Assembly (NCBI GenBank): GCA_018992685.1
Contig: JACVGT010000007.1
Location: 42,378 to 106,377, forward strand
Origin: Theionarchaea archaeon
GTDB lineage: Archaea; Methanobacteriota_B; Thermococci; Methanofastidiosales; SZ-28-30
Direction of reading: 5' to 3'
Length of the DNA: 64,000 nt
Both the position numbers and the translations under genes were made by a program. This document shows positions 51,416 to 60,937 of the stretch, one piece after another. The notes under the pieces were generated by a model. It ran no database searches. It saw nothing but the letters and a program-made list of their open reading frames with translations, and was not told the origin of the DNA. Numbering within the stretch: the first letter of the stretch is position 1; each line of letters begins with the position of its first letter.

Positions 51416-51943
51416 TCAGCTGGGCGGGAACCGGTACATTGCCATCCAGAGTTCACCGGGGGTCTTATCTATCAGGTATGAGCTTTCCACAACCTGGGCT
51501 TCGTAACTCTCTTTTTCTGTTCTTACGATGTCATAGTGTGTTTTTTCCATAGAGGCAAGATACTTCCACAGTTTCTGGTTTTCTTTATCCCTGGTGGACA
51601 GGTAGGTATAGACTCTATAGGCATTGTCTTCATTGTGCATGGCTGTCTCAAGAGCGTGGATCAAACTGTTGACGGTGGTGACCTTGGCAGAACTCTCCAA
51701 GGGTGGAAGCTCCTTAGGGACCGTGTATGATTTATCTCCAAATTTCGTCTTGAATACCTCGCGAACAGTTTTTTCGTGTTTCTCTTCCTCTCTAGCCAAG
51801 TTCTCCAGTCTGATGGCAGCGAGCCCAGGTGCGTTCTTGGCAAGATCCAGATAGAACGCTCTGGCTGCTTTTTCGGATTCAATGACATACCCCAGAATAT
51901 CTTTCAAGTCCAGTTTAGCAAGTAGGTCAAAAATTTCCATCAT
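51416..51943 (-). CDS. Ferritin-like (rubrerythrin-type) diiron protein
   Basis: A 175-residue four-helix bundle. Metal ligands are visible as ESEKAARAFYLDLA (E-x6-Y), LAREEEKHEKTV (E-E-x2-H), ALETAMHNEDNAYRVY and MEKTHYDIVRTEKE (E-x2-H). It lacks the rubredoxin Cys domain of full rubrerythrin, so it is a short ferritin-like form probably handling peroxide or iron. The start is ATG at 51943 or the adjacent 51940; TCTTTAAATATTAC lies about 27 bases upstream. Confidence 0.85.
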   Translation of the reverse strand: MMEIFDLLAKLDLKDILGYVIESEKAARAFYLDLAKNAPGLAAIRLENLAREEEKHEKTVREVFKTKFGDKSYTVPKELPPLESSAKVTTVNSLIHALETAMHNEDNAYRVYTYLSTRDKENQKLWKYLASMEKTHYDIVRTEKESYEAQVVESSYLIDKTPGELWMAMYRFPPS

Positions 51944-52108
51944 AGTCCTATAAACGTCCCGTAATATTTAAAGATAACTGCTCCTGGATACGCTTGGTGT
52001 TTCATCATGACATCGGGAGTGTTTCTCGAAAAAACACCGCCAATTCTTCACATCCTCGGGCTGGACAGTACGTCTTTCATCTATCAATTCCTAGACCTTT
52101 ACCGAAAC

Positions 52109-52145
52109 CATTTTAAAGACAATAAAGTAGGCCATTGCAGGAGGT
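52109..52145 (+). promoter_or_regulatory. Promoter and ribosome binding site of the VOR-POR operon
   Basis: A TATA-like CATTTTAAAG (about 52109-52118) and AGGAGGTG (52138-52145) precede the GTG at 52154. They select that start within a frame that is open from 52007. Confidence 0.55.
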
Positions 52146-52153
52146 GCTGCAAA

Positions 52154-52732
52154 GTGATCGAAATCAGATTTCACGGTCGAGGTGGCCAGGGAGCTGTGAT
52201 AGCTTCTGAAATTCTTGCCGACGCCGCGTTTCGTGATGGAAAATACGTACAAGCCTTTCCTATGTTCGGTGTGGAGCGCAGAGGCGCCCCAGTTACTGCT
52301 TTCACCCGGATTGATAATAAACCAATACGGATAAAGTTCTTCATCTACAACCCTGACTACGTGGTGGTTCTTGACCCCACGCTGGTAGGACAGGTGGACG
52401 TGGCTGCAGGATGTGGGATGTCCTCCTCCTACAAAGAACAAGAAGAGGGCAAAGCCATGATCCTCATTAATACATCCATGGATCCCAAAGATGTGGGGTT
52501 GAAAGGAATGTTTTCCGTAGCTACCGTGGATGCTACATCAATCGCTGTTAAATACAAATTGGGATCAAGGCAGGCTCCCATTGTCAATACGGCAATACTG
52601 GGAGCATTTGCCAAGGCCACCGGAGAGATTAGCCTGGATTTATTGCTAAAAGCTATTGGAGAGGGTGTTCCAGCAAAACAAGAAGAGAATGCCCAAGCAG
52701 CCAAAGAAGCGTATGAGATGGTGGTACTATGA
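52154..52732 (+). CDS. vorG: 2-oxoacid:ferredoxin oxidoreductase gamma subunit (VOR-type set)
   Basis: A 192-residue gamma subunit. [40 protein letters not shown] and [14 protein letters not shown] are family motifs. Translation starts at GTG 52154, directed by AGGAGGTG. The frame is open to 52007, but that part is not family-like. First of eight overlapping genes. Assigned to ketoisovalerate by the A and B subunits that follow. Confidence 0.9.
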
Positions 52733-53010
52733 GTGAAGCCAAATTTAGAGGGGCACATGATCTACCCCCATGTTCCATTTCTGTCACGCATGAATTGACA
52801 AAGACAGGAAACTGGAGAAATTCAAAGCCTGTGTTCCACAAGGAGAAATGTATCCAGTGCGGTATCTGCTGGAAAGTGTGTCCAAATGCCTGCATTAAGT
52901 TGGGTGAATATCCTGAATGGGACATGGACTACTGCAAGGGCTGTGCTGTTTGTGCAGAGGAATGCCCGAAGGACGCCATTGAGATGGAAGATGAACGGGT
53001 GATGGTATGA
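52729..53010 (+). CDS. vorD: 2-oxoacid:ferredoxin oxidoreductase delta (ferredoxin) subunit, VOR-type set
   Basis: A 93-residue subunit with two [4Fe-4S] motifs: [18 protein letters not shown] and [16 protein letters not shown] (C-x2-C-x2-C-x3-C-P each). The N-terminal 35 residues ([18 protein letters not shown]) are typical for delta subunits. It passes electrons from the TPP site to ferredoxin. It overlaps both neighbours by ATGA. Confidence 0.93.
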   Translation: MSEAKFRGAHDLPPCSISVTHELTKTGNWRNSKPVFHKEKCIQCGICWKVCPNACIKLGEYPEWDMDYCKGCAVCAEECPKDAIEMEDERVMV

Positions 53011-54161
53011 GTACCGTCAAGGTCATAACTGGAAATCATGCAGCCTCTTTCGGGGCCAGAGATTCCCGGGCAGAGGTCATTGCTGCCTATCCCATAACTC
53101 CACAGACACAGATCGTGGAACTCCTCAGTGAATTCTGTGCTGATGGGACCTTGAAGGCCAAGTTCATCAAGGTGGAGTCAGAACATTCTGCTATGGCAGC
53201 CTGTATTGGAGCCTCAGCTGCAGGGGTCAGGGCATATACTGCAACATCTGCCCACGGCCTTGCGCTCATGCATGAGATGCTGCACTGGGCAGCCAATGGA
53301 AGACATCCTGTCGTAATGGCCAATGTCAACCGTGCCATGGGCCCCCCCTGGAGTATCTGGACTGACCAGAATGATTCACTCGCTCAGAGAGACACGGGAT
53401 GGCTGCAATTCTACTGCGAGAGCAACCAGGAAGTGTATGATACCACCATGATTGCTTTCAAGGCATGCGAGCAGGTCCTCCTTCCTGGCATGCTGGTATT
53501 AGATGCCTTTATTCTGTCCCACACGTATGAACCGGTGGAAATGCCGGATCAGGAGCTCATTGATGAGTTTCTTCCTCCCTTTGATCCACCATACAAGATG
53601 GACCTGGATGATGCACGGGCCTTTGGTGCTCTGACAACGCCAGAGTGGTACATGGAATTGCGATACCTGATTCAGGAGGCCCACGAGAAGGCACTCGTTA
53701 CGGTACGGGAAGTGGAAAAAGAGTTCGGAGAGACTTTTGGGCGTTACTACGGCACACTGGAACTCTACCGGTGTGATGATGCTGAAGAGGTCATCCTCAT
53801 AGCGGGATCAACTGCTTCGACAGCCAAGGACGCTGTAGACATCATGCGGAAAGGAGGCAGGAAGATTGGACTGGCCCGTATCAAATTGTTCAGACCATTT
53901 CCCAACGAGGAGATCAGGGATATTGCATCTCGCGTGAATAAGATGATTGTGATTGACCGGAACGTCTCGTTTGGAAATCAGGGTATCTTCTTCAATGAGA
54001 TTAAAGCCAGTCTCTACAGTGCCAAGAACAGACCGCCTGTGTACGGATTCGTAGCCGGCCTAGGAGGCAGAGACATGAAGATAGATGATATTACGGGAAT
54101 TGTGGAACAGGCTGATACCTGTGACATTGAAGAAATTCTCTGGTGGGGGGTGAAATTATGA
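53007..54161 (+). CDS. vorA: 2-ketoisovalerate:ferredoxin oxidoreductase alpha subunit
   Basis: A 384-residue alpha chain. AYPITPQTQIVELLSEF, VESEHSAMAACIGASAAGVR and NRAMGPPWSIWTDQNDSLAQ mark it as the VOR type rather than POR; the latter has NRALSAPIN here. Residues VILIAGSTASTAKDAVDIMR start the transketolase C-terminal-like domain. Oxidises branched-chain 2-oxoacids to acyl-CoA. Confidence 0.9.
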   Translation: MSTVKVITGNHAASFGARDSRAEVIAAYPITPQTQIVELLSEFCADGTLKAKFIKVESEHSAMAACIGASAAGVRAYTATSAHGLALMHEMLHWAANGRHPVVMANVNRAMGPPWSIWTDQNDSLAQRDTGWLQFYCESNQEVYDTTMIAFKACEQVLLPGMLVLDAFILSHTYEPVEMPDQELIDEFLPPFDPPYKMDLDDARAFGALTTPEWYMELRYLIQEAHEKALVTVREVEKEFGETFGRYYGTLELYRCDDAEEVILIAGSTASTAKDAVDIMRKGGRKIGLARIKLFRPFPNEEIRDIASRVNKMIVIDRNVSFGNQGIFFNEIKASLYSAKNRPPVYGFVAGLGGRDMKIDDITGIVEQADTCDIEEILWWGVKL

Positions 54162-55060
54162 GTGAAAAGAAGAAGATGCGGGCAACAATCCCAGAAGAGG
54201 AATACATGTTCCCCGGTACTGTGGACTGCCAGGGATGTGGAGCTGCATATGCCATGCGGCTGGCTCTCAAAGCACTGGGACCCAAGACCATGGTGGTCAT
54301 TCCCGCCTGTTGCTGGTCGATTATTGCGGGACCGTTCCCCACATCAGCTCTGAAGATGCCAATTTATCATACGGCATTCGAGACAGCTGCAGCTGTAGCA
54401 TCAGGTGTCAAGGCAGGTCTCAGCATCAGAGAAAAGGAAGCCACCGTCCTGGCCTGGGCGGGAGATGGAGGGACTTTTGATATTGGAGTGCAGTCTCTCT
54501 CTGCTGCCGCAGAACGTAATGAAGATTTTATCTACGTGTGCTATGACAATGAAGCGTACATGAATACGGGCATTCAACGGTCATCTGCAACCCCGTGGGG
54601 GGCATGGACTACCACAACGCCCAGGAAGCATCCCAAGGACAGACCCAAGAAGAACATGATGGAAATCATGGCTGCACACAGAATCCCATACGCGGCAAGT
54701 GCAACCGTGGGTCACCCAGAAGATTTTGTGAGAAAGCTTAAAAAGGCCAGGGAGATTAGGGGGACACGGTTTTTCCACGTACTGGCTACCTGTCCGACAG
54801 GATGGAGAAGTCCACCTGAACTGATGCTGGAGGTACCCCGGCTGGCAGTGGAGACCTGTGTATTCCCACTGTATGAGATTGACAACGGTGTCTACTCAAT
54901 CAGTAAGAAGCCAAAAGAGAAATTGCCTGTCACGGAATACCTCAAAGTGCAGGGACGATTCCGGCACCTGACAGATCAGCAAATCCAGTACATACAGGAA
55001 CATGTGGATGAAACCTGGGAATTGCTCCTGAAGAAGGAGAAACTAGGAAGACTGTTCTAG
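54158..55060 (+). CDS. vorB: 2-ketoisovalerate:ferredoxin oxidoreductase beta subunit
   Basis: A 300-residue TPP-binding chain. Cluster ligands begin DCQGCGAAYAMR. VIPACCWSIIAGPFPTSAL and YHTAFETAAAVASG match ketoisovalerate-type beta subunits. The TPP/Mg loop is WAGDGGTFDIGVQSLS, then YDNEAYMNTGIQRSSATPWG. The ATG at 54158 overlaps the alpha stop (ATGA); the frame is open a few codons upstream. Confidence 0.9.
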   Translation: MSEKKKMRATIPEEEYMFPGTVDCQGCGAAYAMRLALKALGPKTMVVIPACCWSIIAGPFPTSALKMPIYHTAFETAAAVASGVKAGLSIREKEATVLAWAGDGGTFDIGVQSLSAAAERNEDFIYVCYDNEAYMNTGIQRSSATPWGAWTTTTPRKHPKDRPKKNMMEIMAAHRIPYAASATVGHPEDFVRKLKKAREIRGTRFFHVLATCPTGWRSPPELMLEVPRLAVETCVFPLYEIDNGVYSISKKPKEKLPVTEYLKVQGRFRHLTDQQIQYIQEHVDETWELLLKKEKLGRLF

Positions 55061-55068
55061 GTGATACA

Positions 55069-55629
55069 ATGTTTGTAGAAGTAAGATGGCATGGACGAGG
55101 GGGTCAGGGCGTGGTAACTGCATCGGAATTACTGGCAGGGGCCGCTCTGGCAGAAGGTAAATACCTGCAGGCCTTTCCTGAATTCGGGCCTGAACGAATG
55201 GGAGCTCCTATCAGGGCCTTTACCCGGATATCTGATGGTCCCATTGAAATTCACTCTCATGTGTACACTCCTGATATCGTGGTGGTTCTGGACCCCACGC
55301 TACTGGAAAATCCCGCCATAACAGAAGGTCTCTCCGATGAAGGGAAATTAATCGCAAATTTCTCTGGTACCCCTGATGAGGTAAGGAAAATCACCAAATT
55401 CATGGGCAGAATTTACACAGTGGATGCCACACGGATTGCCATGGAGACCATTGGCAGGCCCATTGCCAATACGTGCTGTGTTGGTGCACTGGTGAAAGTG
55501 ACCAGTCTCGTGGGCCTTGAACAGGTTGAGAATCAAATCCGGCAGATGCTGGAATTCAAAATAGGAAAGAAAGGAGCTGACGCCAATGTTGAGGCTTTGC
55601 GACGCGCATATGACGAGGTGAGATCATGA
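55069..55629 (+). CDS. porG: Pyruvate:ferredoxin oxidoreductase gamma subunit
   Basis: A 186-residue gamma subunit, paralogous to that at 52.1 kb: VEVRWHGRGGQGVVTASELL, YLQAFPEFGPERMGAPIRAF and [14 protein letters not shown]. It starts nine bases after the VOR beta stop. In Pyrococcus one gamma chain serves both enzymes; here each set has its own. Confidence 0.9.
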   Translation: MFVEVRWHGRGGQGVVTASELLAGAALAEGKYLQAFPEFGPERMGAPIRAFTRISDGPIEIHSHVYTPDIVVVLDPTLLENPAITEGLSDEGKLIANFSGTPDEVRKITKFMGRIYTVDATRIAMETIGRPIANTCCVGALVKVTSLVGLEQVENQIRQMLEFKIGKKGADANVEALRRAYDEVRS

Positions 55630-55910
55630 AAGAGAAAGGATGGAAAGAATGCCTGTGGGGGGGACTGATTGTAGACGCAGGGAACTCTGTCCTGTACAAG
55701 ACAGGAGACTGGAGATCTCAGAGACCAATCAGAGACGAGCAGAAGTGTACTGACTGCCTGCAGTGCTGGATCATGTGCCCGGACGCAGCCATCAAGGTAA
55801 AAGATGGAAAGATAGTCGGAATTGACTATGACTACTGCAAGGGCTGCGGGATCTGCTGCAAGGTATGTCCCTTTGATGCTATTGAAATGAAGGAGGAGGG
55901 AGAAAAATGA
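55626..55910 (+). CDS. porD: Pyruvate:ferredoxin oxidoreductase delta (ferredoxin) subunit
   Basis: A 94-residue two-cluster subunit: CTDCLQCWIMCPDAAIKV and CKGCGICCKVCPFDAIEM, after the family N terminus YKTGDWRSQRPIRDEQKC. It overlaps both neighbours by ATGA. Confidence 0.93.
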   Translation: MKEKGWKECLWGGLIVDAGNSVLYKTGDWRSQRPIRDEQKCTDCLQCWIMCPDAAIKVKDGKIVGIDYDYCKGCGICCKVCPFDAIEMKEEGEK

Positions 55911-57073
55911 TTCACGCATTCTCTGGCAACGCAGCAGTGGCCTATGCCATGAAACAGATCAACCCTGATGTCGTGGCAGTCTACCCCATAACTCCCCAGA
56001 CTGTGGCCATGGAACGGTTTGCTGACTTTGTGGCTGATGGAGACGTAGATACAGAACTCATTATGGCAGATTCTGAACACTCTGCCATGTCGTGCTGCAT
56101 TGGGGCTTCTCTGGCAGGTGGGCGAGTCATGACCTCCACAGCGTCAGCAGGACTGGCCTTAATGTGGGAAGTCCTGTTTGTGGCGGCCTCCAACAGGTGT
56201 CCCATCATCATGAATGTAATGAACAGGGCACTTTCTGCCCCCATTAATATTCACTGTGATCATTCGGATGCCATGGGAGCAAGGGACTCCTCATGGATTC
56301 AGATTCACGCGGAGAATGTGCAGGAAGCGTATGATAATATCATACAGGCAGTCAGAATCGCAGAACATGAAAATGTCAGGCTGCCCGTCATGACCAACAT
56401 GGATGGGTTCACCTTGTCTCATGCTACAGAGCGTATGGAAACGCTGGAAGATCAACAGGTCCAGAAATTCATTAGCGAGTTCAAAGCAATTTACCCTCTT
56501 CTGGATGTGGACAACCCAGTAACGTATGGACCTCTGGATCTGTACGATTACTACTTCGAACACAAGAGGCAACAGGTAGAAGCTATGGAATTGGCCTACG
56601 ACGTGATCAAGAAAGTAGGGCAGGAATATGGAAAAATGACCGGACGGTCCTTTGACATGTTGCACCCCTTTGAGATGGAGGATGCAGAAGTAGCTGTAGT
56701 GGTCCTGGGATCCACGTCAGGAACTGCCCGAGTTGCTGTGAGAGCTATGCGCCAGAAGGGTATAAAGGTGGGATTGGTGAAGCTGCGCGTATTCAGACCG
56801 TTTCCCAAGGATGAATTGAGAGAGATGCTCAAGGGAATGAAGGCAGTGGCAGTGATGGATCGGTCCGACAGCTTTGGCGCTTTTGGAGGTCCTGTCTTCA
56901 GTGAAGTGAGGAGTGCATTGCTGGGTGAAGACGTCGAAGTAGTCAACTACATTTACGGACTGGGTGGACGAGACATCAGACAGGATCAGATCGAGCAGGT
57001 CATCACTGACATGAGCACTGTGGCCAAGACAGGCAAAGTGAAATCGTTTGTTACCTATCTCGGGGTGAGATAA
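55907..57073 (+). CDS. porA: Pyruvate:ferredoxin oxidoreductase alpha subunit
   Basis: A 388-residue alpha chain. VYPITPQTVAMERFADFV, DSEHSAMSCCIGASLAGGR and NRALSAPINIHCDHSDAMGA (then RDSSWIQ) are the POR signature. KVGLVKLRVFRPFP and VAVMDRSDSFGAFGGPVFSE follow in the C-terminal domains. Its stop is immediately followed by the beta ATG. Confidence 0.94.
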   Translation: MIHAFSGNAAVAYAMKQINPDVVAVYPITPQTVAMERFADFVADGDVDTELIMADSEHSAMSCCIGASLAGGRVMTSTASAGLALMWEVLFVAASNRCPIIMNVMNRALSAPINIHCDHSDAMGARDSSWIQIHAENVQEAYDNIIQAVRIAEHENVRLPVMTNMDGFTLSHATERMETLEDQQVQKFISEFKAIYPLLDVDNPVTYGPLDLYDYYFEHKRQQVEAMELAYDVIKKVGQEYGKMTGRSFDMLHPFEMEDAEVAVVVLGSTSGTARVAVRAMRQKGIKVGLVKLRVFRPFPKDELREMLKGMKAVAVMDRSDSFGAFGGPVFSEVRSALLGEDVEVVNYIYGLGGRDIRQDQIEQVITDMSTVAKTGKVKSFVTYLGVR

Positions 57074-58015
57074 ATGGTTAGTCTGAAGAAATTATCGGAA
57101 AAGGAAGAGTTGCTGGCACCTGGGCACCGGTTGTGCGCAGGATGTGGTGCTTCAATCATTGTCAGGCAGGTGCTCCTGGCTGCTGAAACCCCCGTGGTTA
57201 TTGCCAATGCCACAGGATGCCTGGAAGTTGCCACCACCATCTACCCTTACACTGCATGGAGAGTCCCCTGGGTCCATTCTGCATTCGAGAATGCAGCAGC
57301 CACCATAGCGGGTGTCGAAACCATGTACCAGCTGAAGAAACGGAAGGGCGAGATTACCAGGGATATCAAGTTTCTGGCCTTCGGAGGGGATGGTGGTACC
57401 TACGATATCGGGATACAGGCATTATCTGGAGCACTGGAGCGAGGTCATGATATTCTGTATATCTGCTACAATAATGGGGCCTACATGAACACGGGTATCC
57501 AGAGGTCATCGGCTACACCAAAAGGAGCTTCCACAACCACCAGCCCGGCAGGGAGGGTAATCCCCGGAAAGAAGCGGTTCCCCAAGGATCTGACTGCAAT
57601 TGTGGCGGCCCACAACATCCCGTACTGCGGACAGACGTCACCGTCATTTTACAATGACCTCACTGGCAAGGTACAGAAGGCCCTGAGCACTGAGGGTCCC
57701 ACCTTCCTCAACATCATCTCTCCATGTCCTCGAGGATGGAGGCACGAGACAGACGAATCCATTGCCATGGCAGAGGAGGCTGTTACCAGCTGTTTCTGGC
57801 CCTTGTATGAGGTGGAGAATGGAGCGTGGAGACTTACCGGATACTCAAAGCAGATTGCAGAGGGGAAGAAGGAGAAAACCTCTGTTATCGACTGGATGAA
57901 AAAGCAGGGACGGTTCAGACACCTGTTCACCGAAACGAGGAAATCATTCCTGGAATCCATACAGGAAGAAGTGGACAGAGAATGGGAGAATCTCAAGAAA
58001 CGGTGCGGGTACTAG
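57074..58015 (+). CDS. porB: Pyruvate:ferredoxin oxidoreductase beta subunit
   Basis: A 313-residue TPP chain. LCAGCGASIIVRQVL, NATGCLEVATTIYPYTAWRV and PWVHSAFENAAATIAG are POR-type. FGGDGGTYDIGIQALSGALE binds TPP/Mg, and YNNGAYMNTGIQRSSATPKG follows. Last gene of the eight-gene operon. It converts pyruvate and CoA to acetyl-CoA, CO2 and reduced ferredoxin. Confidence 0.94.
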   Translation: MVSLKKLSEKEELLAPGHRLCAGCGASIIVRQVLLAAETPVVIANATGCLEVATTIYPYTAWRVPWVHSAFENAAATIAGVETMYQLKKRKGEITRDIKFLAFGGDGGTYDIGIQALSGALERGHDILYICYNNGAYMNTGIQRSSATPKGASTTTSPAGRVIPGKKRFPKDLTAIVAAHNIPYCGQTSPSFYNDLTGKVQKALSTEGPTFLNIISPCPRGWRHETDESIAMAEEAVTSCFWPLYEVENGAWRLTGYSKQIAEGKKEKTSVIDWMKKQGRFRHLFTETRKSFLESIQEEVDREWENLKKRCGY

Positions 58016-58101
58016 CCCTTTTTCATGTGACATAGATTGTGGGAAGTGCAGAATACTTTTCCTGTGCTCTCGCACAATCTATAAGAAGCACAGAGTTGAG
58101 A

Positions 58102-58174
58102 GTGGGATATCTCCACCGGAAGCCAGCTCATATGAGCTGGCTAAACACGCTCTTTGTCTTTCCTCCCTTTTTTT
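58102..58174 (+). terminator. Hairpins and T-run ending the VOR-POR operon
   Basis: GTGGGATATCTCCAC (58102-58116, short stem) and the perfect palindrome GCCAGCTCATATGAGCTGGC (58122-58141) are followed by a pyrimidine-rich tract ending in TTTTTTT at about 58167-58173. Confidence 0.5.
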
Positions 58175-58517
58175 ATGTGGTTGAATGAACATTCAAAGAG
58201 AATCAAATCAGTCTAGAACAATTAAAATCAGCTCTTGTTGATCTTTTCAATGTTAAAGCTTCTTTTATTCCATGAAATACCTCTAATTAAGATGAAACAC
58301 TGTAGATATCTTTTTTTTTCGTGGTTATAAAATTCTGTCATGAAATTCTTTATATATCAAGTCGGGTAGGATGACATACTCATCTTTCATCTTCCCTTCT
58401 TCTTTTTTTTAGAATGTTCAAATTCACGAGTGGTCTGACTTTTGTATCTAGAATTGCAGCATCAATCAGAATCAGAACTCAACTCAGCATAACCTATTTC
58501 TGGCGTGAATACAAATC
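58175..58517. other. AT-rich intergenic region
   Basis: About 340 bases between the operon terminator and the radical SAM gene. It has several T-runs and weak TATA-like stretches and no coding frame that I can support. Confidence 0.4.
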
Positions 58518-59543
58518 ATGATGATGACCACCTGCACTCTCTGTGGAAAAGACTCAGTACTGTCTGGCGTGCTCCCTGTGTGTCTGACCTGCATCAGGAC
58601 ACATCCTGGAAAGGCTCTCCCCCTGGCGGAGGCAGTCCACAGAAAAGTCAAGAAGAACTATGGCATGCCGGAAAAACCCCCAGACCAAGGGGCACCATGC
58701 GGATTCTGCGTCAATGGCTGCCGAATTGGAGAAGGACACTCTGGATACTGCGGAATGCGATGGAACAGCCATGGCTCAATAGTCCCTCGATCTGGATCAG
58801 AAGATACCGCTTTTGTGGAATGTTACTACGATCCCCTTCCAACCAATTGTGTATCAATGCACTATTGCGGAGAAAGACACGCCATATCAGGCAAGAATCT
58901 GGCTGTATTCTATGGAGGCTGCACCTATAACTGCCTGTTCTGCCAGAACTGGCACCACAGGATGGTCTCTCATACCATGAGTGTGCAAGAACTGTCTTCT
59001 CGAGTCGATGATGAGACAGCATGTATTTGTTTCTTTGGTGGTGACCCCACTCCTCAGATCCTGCACGCACTCAATGTGGCCAGGAACGTTGACGTGCGTG
59101 TCTGCTGGGAAACAAATGGTGCCTTCTCACGGAGTCTCGCCAGGAGAGTGGGCAAGACAGCCTTTTCTTCTGGAGGCACCGTAAAATTTGACGTGAAAGC
59201 CTATTCAGACTCCCTCCACCACGTCCTGTGTGGGACCTCAAACAGACATACACTGTCCAACTTCAAGTATATTCATGAACGATTTCCCAGGAAAGAGCCT
59301 CCCATCCTGGTGGCATCCACCTTACTGGTACCCGGCTACATTGATGAGAAAGAAGTAGCTGACATTGCTCAGTTCATTGCAGCGCTTGACCCTGATATAC
59401 CCTATTCTCTCCTGGCATTCCACCCTGATTTCAGATTCTCAGACCTTCCGTGCACATCCCGGGAACTGGCACTAGCATGCCTGGAAGCAGCGCGTGAACA
59501 CCTTTGCAGAGTGAATTTAGGCAACGCCTGGCTACTTACGTGA
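58518..59543 (+). CDS. Pyruvate-formate-lyase-activase-like radical SAM protein
   Basis: A 341-residue radical SAM protein. A Cys-rich N-terminal part (CTLCGKDSVLSGVLPVCLTC; CGFCVNGCRIGEGHSGYCG) precedes the cluster motif YGGCTYNCLFCQNWHHR (C-x3-C-x2-C), with FFGGDPTPQ, CWETNGAFS and KFDVKAY. It belongs to the group related to PflA and the AmmeMemoRadiSam proteins. The substrate is unknown and no glycyl radical enzyme is adjacent. Three consecutive ATGs make the first residue ambiguous. Confidence 0.83.
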   Translation: MMMTTCTLCGKDSVLSGVLPVCLTCIRTHPGKALPLAEAVHRKVKKNYGMPEKPPDQGAPCGFCVNGCRIGEGHSGYCGMRWNSHGSIVPRSGSEDTAFVECYYDPLPTNCVSMHYCGERHAISGKNLAVFYGGCTYNCLFCQNWHHRMVSHTMSVQELSSRVDDETACICFFGGDPTPQILHALNVARNVDVRVCWETNGAFSRSLARRVGKTAFSSGGTVKFDVKAYSDSLHHVLCGTSNRHTLSNFKYIHERFPRKEPPILVASTLLVPGYIDEKEVADIAQFIAALDPDIPYSLLAFHPDFRFSDLPCTSRELALACLEAAREHLCRVNLGNAWLLT

Positions 59544-59651
59544 GTCTTGTCGATTCCAGTCTTCCTGATAAATTCTTTCAAGGAATGTACCTGTTATGTC
59601 GTATCCGGAGATTTCAGAGCAAACCTTTAAAAACGTTGATCTTCTGGCAGC

Positions 59652-60845
59652 ATGATGATTGCCATTCTTGGTATTCCTCTAGCTTTTGCCACCATTCTGC
59701 TCCTTGTGAGAAAAAAGGTCAGTTACGGTCTTGCTATCGTAGTGGGGAGCCTGATTATCGGTGTGTTCTCAGGATTCACTGTGAGGGAATTTGTAGACTG
59801 TGCAGTTGAGACTGTTAGGGACGAACAGACACTCACACTGACTGCAGTCATTACTCTTATTGGCATCATGGGTTACTGCTTTAAGCAGACTGGCCAGATT
59901 GATAATACCATCAGCGAACTACGGGGAATTTCAGGCGAAAAAACAATTCTAGCTGCCATACCTGCTGCATTTGGCATGCTTCCCATCCCCGGAGGTGCTC
60001 TCATGTCAGCGCCAGTCATAGAGCCAGAGGCTGACAGACTGCAGCTGACTCCGGAGCACAAGACCTACCTGAATCTATGGTTTCGCCACGCACTGCTCAT
60101 CATTTTTCCTCTCAGCGCAACAATTATCCTGCCTGCCAGTCTGGCGGGGATAAGCGTTTTCACCATGGTTGCACTGCTTTTGCCTCTCTTTTTGGTGGCT
60201 GTGGCTACAGGGTATGTGATGGGATTGAGATCGATTAAGAAACGTGAAGGTCAGCATGGAACAGGAAGTATCATGCGCGTACTCTATGGGCTGTCTCCCA
60301 TATTGCTGGTGATTGCACTGAATGCAGTGGGAGTCCCACTGGTGGTGGGCTTGATTCTGGGGCTGGTCCTGTTGCTCTTTGAGAGTAATCTGACAGTCAC
60401 GCAGTCACTTCATACCGTAGTACGAGGGATTTCAGTCAACATGGCAATAGCCATGGTGGGGATCATGTTTTTCCGCCAGGTGGTTACTGCGTCTCCCGTG
60501 GTTGCGGAAGTCATGGGTCTTTTAGAAGGGAGTCCTGCAGCACTGCTGATCGTTGGCCTTCCTTTGGTGGTCAGTCTGTTCATGGGACTTGCTCTTCTGT
60601 CTATTGGAGTATGTTTTCCCTTGCTGGAGTCACTATCTCCGTTTTCTCCTCCTGTTTTTGCCACTATTCTGTATACCTCTGCATTCGCTGGGTACCTGGC
60701 AAGTCCCCTGCACTTGTGCCTGATTCTGACAAAAGAGTACTTTCATTCATCATTATTTGGAGTTTACAGGCGTTTCCTACCTTCAATTGGCATCCTTATA
60801 CTCTATAATATCTGCTTTACACTGTTTTTCTTGTGGCGACTGTAG
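59652..60845 (+). CDS. DUF401-like integral membrane transporter
   Basis: A 397-residue membrane protein with about ten to twelve helices. FGMLPIPGGALMSAPVIEPE in the middle is the best marker of the DUF401/gluconate-permease-like group. The C-terminal half repeats a similar helical pattern. ACCTTTAAAAAC at about 59624-59635 is 23-26 bases before the two adjacent ATGs. Substrate unknown. Confidence 0.8.
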   Translation: MMIAILGIPLAFATILLLVRKKVSYGLAIVVGSLIIGVFSGFTVREFVDCAVETVRDEQTLTLTAVITLIGIMGYCFKQTGQIDNTISELRGISGEKTILAAIPAAFGMLPIPGGALMSAPVIEPEADRLQLTPEHKTYLNLWFRHALLIIFPLSATIILPASLAGISVFTMVALLLPLFLVAVATGYVMGLRSIKKREGQHGTGSIMRVLYGLSPILLVIALNAVGVPLVVGLILGLVLLLFESNLTVTQSLHTVVRGISVNMAIAMVGIMFFRQVVTASPVVAEVMGLLEGSPAALLIVGLPLVVSLFMGLALLSIGVCFPLLESLSPFSPPVFATILYTSAFAGYLASPLHLCLILTKEYFHSSLFGVYRRFLPSIGILILYNICFTLFFLWRL

Positions 60846-60937
60846 ATTGTAGAATTAGGGATTATCTGGCAAAAGAAGTTCTGCCCTTCAGCTAATCTTT
60901 ACGGAAAAGAACAGATATTCAACCCCTCGATCTAAGT

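Noticed and set aside
58102-58141. Palindromes after the POR operon as an attachment site
   Set aside because: Position after an operon and a following T-run fit a terminator better, and no integrase or repeat partner is nearby.
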